NCBI GenBank assembly: GCA_015486705.1 | Contig: WFRG01000013.1 | Location: 1 to 6,164 of the forward strand | Source of the DNA: Hippea sp. | Lineage (GTDB): Bacteria > Campylobacterota_A > Desulfurellia > Desulfurellales > Hippeaceae | DNA length: 6,164 nt | Reading direction: 5' to 3' | In this document: piece after piece, positions 1 to 5,173 of the stretch | Layout of the letters: each line of letters opens with the position of its first letter | How positions within the stretch are numbered: position 1 is the first letter of the stretch | Notes under the pieces: model-generated | The model's input: only the letters and a program-made list of their open reading frames with translations | The model's database searches: none | Told to the model about the DNA's origin: nothing | Made by a program: the position numbers and the translations under genes

Positions 1-1
1 T

Positions 2-43
2 AACAAGAATTTAAGAAGAAAAAAATTAGAAATGGATAGTTAA
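2..43 (+). CDS. possible C-terminal tail of an upstream gene (partial)
   Basis: Read from position 2, this frame encodes a basic 13-residue stretch (NKNLRRKKLEMDS) and ends in TAA at 41-43. The other two forward frames stop earlier, at 1-3 and 12-14. A Lys/Arg-rich tail followed by a 43-base gap to the next start would fit an upstream co-directional gene, but 13 codons can be open by chance. No function can be assigned. If real, the acyl-CoA dehydrogenase operon may continue upstream of the window. Confidence 0.25.
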   Translation, partial: NKNLRRKKLEMDS

Positions 44-69
44 CCATGTGTGTAAATTTAAATTAAGAT
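32..69 (+). promoter_or_regulatory. weak promoter-like sequence with imperfect inverted repeat
   Basis: A TTAACC hexamer at 40-45 and a TAAGAT hexamer at 64-69 are separated by 18 bases. This is a poor match to a sigma-70-type -35/-10 pair. The left part overlaps an imperfect inverted repeat at 32-47 (ATGG...CCAT, 12 of 16 positions symmetric), which could be an operator. Both are weak and the region is AT-rich, where such matches arise easily. If this were the promoter, the transcript would start about 10 bases before the dehydrogenase's ribosome-binding site. The true promoter may instead lie upstream of the window. Confidence 0.15.
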
Positions 70-86
70 ATGGATGGAGGTAAAAG

Positions 87-1226
87 ATGAATTTTGAGTT
101 TACTGATGAACAAAAGTTGGTAAGGGAAATGGCGAGAGATTTTGCTCAAAAAGAATTAAAACCTATTGCATCCAAGATAGACAAGGAGCACAAGATACCT
201 GATGAGATACTTGAAAAACTGAGTAATTTGGGGTTTTTTGGCGTTTATATGCCTCAAGAATATGGAGGTGCAGGTCTTGATTATGTGTCTTATATTATAG
301 TTGTTGAAGAAATTTCGAAGGTTTGCGCTTCTACAGGGGTTTTACTTTCCGTGCATAATTCTTTGGTTTGCGGCGGAATTCATATGTTTGGGACTGATGA
401 GCAAAAAAAGAAGTTCTTACCTGAACTTACAAGCGGAAAAAGGATAGGAAGCTTTGTTTTAACGGAACCTGAAGCCGGAAGTGATGCTGCTTCCATTTCT
501 ACAACATGTGAGGATAAAGGAGATTATTTTTTAGTTAATGGTAATAAAATTTTTGCGACCAACGGTGCATTTAAAGGCATAGGTTTGCTTTTTGCCACAC
601 ACGATAAGTCTTTGAGACATAGAGGTATTAATGCGTGCATATTAGACTTAAGCTCAGAAGGAGTTGAACTTTTAAGAAATGAAGAGAAAATGGGTGTAAG
701 GGGTAGCTATACATCCGCTTTTGCTTTGAATGATGTTAAGATACCAAAAGAAAATTTGTTGTTGGAACAAGGAAAGGGCTTTAAGATTGCAATGGATTTA
801 TTGGATAGTGGCAGGATAAGCATTGCAGCCCAGGCGTTGGGTATAGCAGAAGGTGCATTTGAGTTGGCATTAGAGTATTCAAAAGAGAGAAAACAGTTCG
901 GAAAGCCTATTAGTGCATTTCAGGCTATTCAGTTTAAACTTGCTGATATGGCGATGAGAATAGAATCTGCTAAACTTTTAACATATGAAGCTGCGTGGCT
1001 AAAAAACGAGCATAAAAATTACCTAATAGAATCGGCTATGGCTAAAACAGTTGCATCTGAAACGGCAAATTATGTTGCCAAAGAAGCGTTGCAAATATTC
1101 GGCGGTTATGGTTATATTACAGAGTATGAGATTGAAAGATATTATAGAGACGCTAAAATCACCGAAATCTATGAAGGAACAAATGAGGTTCAAAGAATAG
1201 TTATAGCTAAGAATCTTTTGAAATAA
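87..1226 (+). CDS. acyl-CoA dehydrogenase, short-chain (butyryl/isobutyryl-CoA) type
   Basis: A cytosolic FAD enzyme of 379 residues, the usual length for the family, predicted to oxidise an acyl-CoA to the 2-enoyl-CoA and pass electrons to electron-transfer flavoprotein. The order is a helical N-terminal domain (about 1-115), a beta domain with the FAD/substrate motif LTEPEAGSDA (125-134), and a helical C-terminal domain containing RKQFG (268-272) and the second family signature around QIFGGYGY (336-343). The expected catalytic base is Glu363 in IYEGTNEVQR, the position used by short- and medium-chain dehydrogenases. At the alternative site used by isovaleryl-CoA dehydrogenase, the local sequence is LLDSGRIS (238-245) with no Glu there. 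The start is supported by GGAGG at 76-80, six bases before ATG. It is the first full gene of a three-gene run ending in a B12 mutase, so butyryl-CoA or isobutyryl-CoA is the likeliest substrate. Chain length cannot be read from sequence alone, and the window holds no etfAB, hydratase or thiolase. Confidence 0.93.
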   Translation: MNFEFTDEQKLVREMARDFAQKELKPIASKIDKEHKIPDEILEKLSNLGFFGVYMPQEYGGAGLDYVSYIIVVEEISKVCASTGVLLSVHNSLVCGGIHMFGTDEQKKKFLPELTSGKRIGSFVLTEPEAGSDAASISTTCEDKGDYFLVNGNKIFATNGAFKGIGLLFATHDKSLRHRGINACILDLSSEGVELLRNEEKMGVRGSYTSAFALNDVKIPKENLLLEQGKGFKIAMDLLDSGRISIAAQALGIAEGAFELALEYSKERKQFGKPISAFQAIQFKLADMAMRIESAKLLTYEAAWLKNEHKNYLIESAMAKTVASETANYVAKEALQIFGGYGYITEYEIERYYRDAKITEIYEGTNEVQRIVIAKNLLK

Positions 1227-1239
1227 GGAGGGTGGAAAG

Positions 1240-1761
1240 ATGGCTAAATACCCTGAGTTAGAGGAGCTCTCAAAAGAGGAGCTGATTGAGGTTATCGAAG
1301 ATGAAGCTAAGAATTGGCTTGCCCATGATGGATTGTGGTTTCAAGCTGTTGAAAGACATTTTGGTATTGACAAGGCCATAGAATTGGACATAGAGGCATG
1401 GAAAGATTTTACGGTTGTAGAAGCAAAGAGGATAATGAAAAGGTTAAACCTGCCTGAAGGTGGTGGCTTGGATGCTTTGGAGAAGGCGTTAAATTTTAGG
1501 ATGTATAGGAGAGTAAACAATCAAGTTATAGAAAGACCTGATGATAAGACTCTTATTTTAAAAATGGTGACATGTAGGGTTCAAGTTGCAAGGGAAAGAA
1601 AGAAAATGGAGTTTTTCCCTTGCAAACCTGTGGGGATTGTGGAGTATGGCTATTTTGCTTCTACCATAGATAAAAGGATAAAAACTACGCCAATAGCAGC
1701 TCCACCTGACCCAAAACATCCAGATTATTATTGTGCTTGGAAATTTGAATTAATTGATTAA
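1240..1761 (+). CDS. small conserved cysteine-containing protein, DUF6125-like
   Basis: A soluble protein of 173 residues with no signal peptide or membrane segment. I do not know its function. The N-terminal half is acidic and helical and contains NWLAHDGLWF (25-34) followed by H40. The C-terminal half contains MVTCRVQVARERK (109-121), FFPCKPVGIVEYGYFA (125-140) and a proline-rich PPDPKHPDYYCAWKF (155-169). The DGxWF motif and the Cys/FPCK/CxWxF pattern resemble, from memory, the DUF6125 group and related L-2-amino-thiazoline-4-carboxylate hydrolase-like proteins. Cys112, Cys128 and Cys165 with nearby His residues could form a metal or thiol site, which is inference. Its Shine-Dalgarno (AAGGAGGG, 1225-1232) begins inside the preceding stop codon and the gap is only 13 bases, so it is probably translated together with the dehydrogenase. 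Its place between an acyl-CoA dehydrogenase and an acyl-CoA mutase suggests a role in acyl-CoA metabolism, cofactor handling or enzyme assembly. The reading frame looks intact and codon use matches its neighbours. Confidence 0.85.
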   Translation: MAKYPELEELSKEELIEVIEDEAKNWLAHDGLWFQAVERHFGIDKAIELDIEAWKDFTVVEAKRIMKRLNLPEGGGLDALEKALNFRMYRRVNNQVIERPDDKTLILKMVTCRVQVARERKKMEFFPCKPVGIVEYGYFASTIDKRIKTTPIAAPPDPKHPDYYCAWKFELID

Positions 1762-1777
1762 AAAATGTTGATGTTAT

Positions 1778-1785
1778 GGAGGGTG
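1778..1785 (+). promoter_or_regulatory. Shine-Dalgarno that sets the icmF start at 1788
   Basis: GGAGGGTG lies at 1778-1785, with GGAGG ending five bases before ATG at 1788. The same GGAGG(G)TG-type site precedes the other two genes of the operon. The in-frame ATG at 1776 overlaps this site and has no Shine-Dalgarno of its own (upstream bases AAAAATGTTGATGTT), so 1788 is the better start. Confidence 0.85.
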
Positions 1786-1787
1786 AC

Positions 1788-4700
1788 ATGGCTTATGTTC
1801 CAGAAAATGTTGTGAGAATAGTAACAGCTACAAGTTTATTCGACGGCCACGATGCTTCAATAAATATTTTTAGGAGAATTATGCAGGATAAAGGTGCTGA
1901 AGTAATACACCTTGGACACAACAGAAGTGCGTATGAAATTGTAAATGCTGCAATTGAAGAAAATGCTCAAGCTATAGCTGTCACGTCTTATCAGGGTGGT
2001 CATATAGAGTTTTTTAAGTATATGTACGACCTTTTAAAGGAATATGGGGCGGAAGAGGTGAGGATTTTTGGCGGCGGCGGCGGAGTTATTGTTCCTGAGG
2101 AGATAAAAGAATTAGAAGATTACGGTATAGCTAAGATTTTCTCTCCCCAAGATGGTGTAGAAATGGGGCTTGAGGGTATGGTAGAGTACCTTATCAAGTT
2201 GAGCGATTTCCCAAGGTATAACGAGAAGGATTTGGAGCTATATTTGAGCGATATTAACACCTATCTGCCAAAGGCCATAAGTTTGATAGAAGATTTGATG
2301 ACGCATGGTAAATGGACAGGTGAACATCAGAAAATCCTTGATAACTATTTTGAGAAAGCAGAAAGTCGCACCAAAGTAATAGGTTTTACAGGTCCTGGAG
2401 GTGCAGGAAAATCTACATTGGTTGATGAGATGCTAAGGAGGTTTACCAATACATTCGAAAACAAAAGAATAGGTGTTATCGGTATAGACCCAACGAGAAA
2501 GAGCGGCGGTGCCCTTCTTGCAGACAGAATCAGAATGAATACTCTGCCTCATAAGAATGCTTATATGCGTTCAATTACAACAAAAGAGGCCAATACGTCT
2601 GTATCCCATTCTACTGAGAACATTATTAAATTGTTTAAAATAGCAGGATTTGATGCTGTCATACTTGAAACTGCTGGTTCGGGTCAAAGCGACGTTGAAA
2701 TTGTTCATTTGGCTGATGTTAATGTATATGTAACAACCCCAGAATATGGTTCAGCCTTGCAGCTTGAGAAAATAGGAATGCTTGAATATGCCGATATGGT
2801 TGTACTTAATAAGTTCGACAAGGAAAATGCAGAAGACGCACTGTTTGAGATAAGGAAGCAATATGCCAGGAACTTTAAGCTATTTGATAAAGATTTGGAA
2901 GATTTGCCAGTTTACGGTACTATGGCTTCTCGTTTTAACGATAATGCCACAACGTACTTTTTCTTTAAATTGATGCAAAGGGTTGGGTTTGTTGATGATA
3001 TTCCAAGCGATGTCCAGGTTATGAGAAAAACAGAAAATGTTTCCTTGATACCGGCAACGAGAACAAGGTACTTAAGCGAGATTGCTGACACGGTCAGAGA
3101 TTATCATAGATATGTAGATAGCCAGGTTAAAATAGCATCTAATCTATACGGTTTAGAGAAGGCCAAAAAGCATATTAAAGAGATACAAAACAACAATGAG
3201 GAAGATATAGCTAGGGTTGAAAGAGTTATAAATGAGCAAATAGAAAAATTAGAGGAACAGTTAGATGAGAGGGCTTACAAGTTATTAAAAGAATGGCCTG
3301 AAATTAAGGAAAAATACAGCAAAGATAAATTTATAGCCAAAATTAGAAACCAAGACGTTGTATATGATCTCAAAACAAAGACGTTATCGGGTAATTATAT
3401 ACCTAAAGTTAAGCTTCCGGAAAGCGAAGATTACGGAGAAATATTGAAATATAGATTGAAGGAAAATGTACCAGGTGAGTTTCCTTATACGGCAGGAGTT
3501 TTCCCACTTAAGAGGCAAGACGAAAGACCTACAAGAATGTTTGCCGGCGAAGGTACACCTGAGAGAACCAATAAGAGATTTCATTATCTGTCCAAGGGGC
3601 AGCCATTTAGCAGGTTATCCACGGCTTTTGATTCCATAACGTTGTATGGTGAGGACCCAGACGAAAGGCCAGATATTTATGGTAAAATTGGTAATTCAGG
3701 GGTTTCTGTTCCTACAGTGGATGACGCAAAAAAACTGTACAGCGGGTTTGACTTATGCGACAAAAACACATCTGTTTCTATGACAATAAACGGCCCAGCT
3801 CCGATGATGTTAGCTATGTTTTTGAATGCGGCTATTGACCAGCAAGTTGAAAAATATTTGAGAGAGAGTGGCCTGTTTGGTAAGGCCATGGATAAGATAG
3901 ATAAATATTACAAAGAGATAGGTGTCCTCAGGCCTGTTTATAACACCAATTTCGGCGTAAAAGATGCAAATGTAGAGAATCATTTGGGATTAGGACTTTT
4001 GGGCGTTCCTGGTGATTTTGTTGTGGACAAGGATATATATGATGAAATTAAGAAACACACCCTGAACGTTGTTAGGGGAACTGTACAGGCCGATATTTTG
4101 AAGGAAGATCAAGCACAAAATACGTGTCTTTTCTCAACCGATTTCTCGTTGAAACTTATGGGAGATGTTCAAGAATACTTTATAAAAAACGATGTGAGAA
4201 ATTACTATTCTGTCTCCATATCTGGTTATCATATAGCAGAGGCAGGAGCTAACCCAGTAACCCAGCTTGCGTTTACGCTTGCAAATGGTTTTACGTATGT
4301 TGAATATTACTTAGCACGTGGTATGAATATAGATGACTTTGCCAAAAACCTGTCATTTTTCTTCTCAAACGGTATGGATATTGAGTATGCTGTTATAGGG
4401 CGTGTGGCAAGGCGTATTTGGGCTATTGCCATGAAAAATAAATACGGAGCCTCGACAAGAAGCCAGAAACTAAAATATCATATTCAAACGTCGGGTAGAT
4501 CGTTACATGCCATGGAAATTTCGTTTAACGACATTAGAACAACCCTGCAAGGTCTGATGGCTATATACGATAACTGCAATTCCTTGCATACAAATGCCTA
4601 CGATGAGGCTATAACAACACCAACAGAAGAATCTGTACGTAGAGCTTTGGCTATCCAGATGATAATTAACAGTGAGTTTGGTATGACCAAGAATGAGAAT

Positions 4701-5168
4701 CCGCTCCAAGGATGCTATATAATTGAGATGTTAACAGATCTCGTCGAGGCTGAAGTGTTAGAGGAGTTTGACAGATTGTCTAAGAGGGGGGGCGTGTTAG
4801 GAGCTATGGAGTCTAGATATCAAAGGAATAAAATTCAAGAAGAGTCTTTATACTATGAAAAACTGAAGAACACTGGTGAATTGCCTATAATAGGTGTTAA
4901 TACCTTTATTTCTGATAACCCTGAAACGAGCGCAACTGAATTAAGTCGTTCGACTGAAGAGGAAAAGAAGCAGCAAATAGAGACTTTGAAGGCGTTCCAT
5001 TATAGAAATAGGGATAAAGCAAGAGAATATTTGAGCAGATTAGAGAAGGTTTCTATGGAGGGTGGAAATATATTTGAGGAGTTGATGGAAACTGTTAAGT
5101 ATTGCAGCTTAGGGCAAATAACCCACACTCTCTTCAAAGTCGGTGGTAAATACAGAAGAAATATGTAG
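1788..5168 (+). CDS. icmF: fused isobutyryl-CoA mutase IcmF (B12 domain + G-protein chaperone + mutase)
   Basis: A cytosolic adenosylcobalamin enzyme that interconverts isobutyryl-CoA and n-butyryl-CoA by a radical carbon-skeleton rearrangement, with its GTPase chaperone built in. From 1788 it has 1126 residues; numbers below use that start. Residues about 8-135 are the B12-binding domain, with FDGHDAS (18-24, His21 the likely cobalt ligand), SYQGGH (67-72) and a five-Gly run (95-99). Residues about 195-400 are the MeaB-like GTPase: Walker A GPGGAGKST (202-210), IDPTRKSGGA (233-242), ETAGSGQSD (294-302) and NKFD (341-344). A charged helical linker (about 440-510) leads to the mutase barrel (about 560-1126). 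The substrate-selecting positions are Phe585 (RMFAGEG) and Gln777 (DQAQNT). Methylmalonyl-CoA mutase has Tyr and Arg there, so this is the isobutyryl-CoA type. The C-terminus GGKYRRNM is family-typical and there is no frameshift. An in-frame ATG at 1776 would add four residues but overlaps the Shine-Dalgarno. Activity on isovaleryl- or pivalyl-CoA, reported for some IcmFs, is possible. Confidence 0.95.
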   Translation: MAYVPENVVRIVTATSLFDGHDASINIFRRIMQDKGAEVIHLGHNRSAYEIVNAAIEENAQAIAVTSYQGGHIEFFKYMYDLLKEYGAEEVRIFGGGGGVIVPEEIKELEDYGIAKIFSPQDGVEMGLEGMVEYLIKLSDFPRYNEKDLELYLSDINTYLPKAISLIEDLMTHGKWTGEHQKILDNYFEKAESRTKVIGFTGPGGAGKSTLVDEMLRRFTNTFENKRIGVIGIDPTRKSGGALLADRIRMNTLPHKNAYMRSITTKEANTSVSHSTENIIKLFKIAGFDAVILETAGSGQSDVEIVHLADVNVYVTTPEYGSALQLEKIGMLEYADMVVLNKFDKENAEDALFEIRKQYARNFKLFDKDLEDLPVYGTMASRFNDNATTYFFFKLMQRVGFVDDIPSDVQVMRKTENVSLIPATRTRYLSEIADTVRDYHRYVDSQVKIASNLYGLEKAKKHIKEIQNNNEEDIARVERVINEQIEKLEEQLDERAYKLLKEWPEIKEKYSKDKFIAKIRNQDVVYDLKTKTLSGNYIPKVKLPESEDYGEILKYRLKENVPGEFPYTAGVFPLKRQDERPTRMFAGEGTPERTNKRFHYLSKGQPFSRLSTAFDSITLYGEDPDERPDIYGKIGNSGVSVPTVDDAKKLYSGFDLCDKNTSVSMTINGPAPMMLAMFLNAAIDQQVEKYLRESGLFGKAMDKIDKYYKEIGVLRPVYNTNFGVKDANVENHLGLGLLGVPGDFVVDKDIYDEIKKHTLNVVRGTVQADILKEDQAQNTCLFSTDFSLKLMGDVQEYFIKNDVRNYYSVSISGYHIAEAGANPVTQLAFTLANGFTYVEYYLARGMNIDDFAKNLSFFFSNGMDIEYAVIGRVARRIWAIAMKNKYGASTRSQKLKYHIQTSGRSLHAMEISFNDIRTTLQGLMAIYDNCNSLHTNAYDEAITTPTEESVRRALAIQMIINSEFGMTKNENPLQGCYIIEMLTDLVEAEVLEEFDRLSKRGGVLGAMESRYQRNKIQEESLYYEKLKNTGELPIIGVNTFISDNPETSATELSRSTEEEKKQQIETLKAFHYRNRDKAREYLSRLEKVSMEGGNIFEELMETVKYCSLGQITHTLFKVGGKYRRNM

Positions 5169-5173
5169 TTAAT

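Noticed and set aside
1227..1239. The 13-base and 26-base intergenic gaps as sites of regulatory RNA or promoters
   Set aside because: They are too short; each is essentially filled by a stop codon, a Shine-Dalgarno and its spacer.
3384..3889. Two minus-strand open frames of 66 and 70 codons (3384-3584 and 3677-3889)
   Set aside because: They lie wholly inside the mutase domain of icmF, whose frame is strongly conserved, and show no recognisable domain.
4503..4709. Minus-strand open frame of 68 codons
   Set aside because: It is antisense to a highly conserved part of icmF and is Cys/Ser/Tyr-rich in the manner of a shadow frame.
4786..4792. Run of seven G inside icmF as a possible frameshift site
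   Set aside because: The frame continues correctly through it (KRGGVLGAME) into the conserved C-terminus, so there is no sign of a shift.
5055..5066. ATGGAGGGTGG inside icmF as a ribosome-binding site for an internal gene
   Set aside because: No suitably spaced start codon follows, and the bases encode MEGG of the mutase.
1788..5168. Annotation of the large gene as methylmalonyl-CoA mutase or as three separate genes
   Set aside because: One uninterrupted frame contains the B12, GTPase and mutase domains, and the active-site Phe and Gln fit IcmF.
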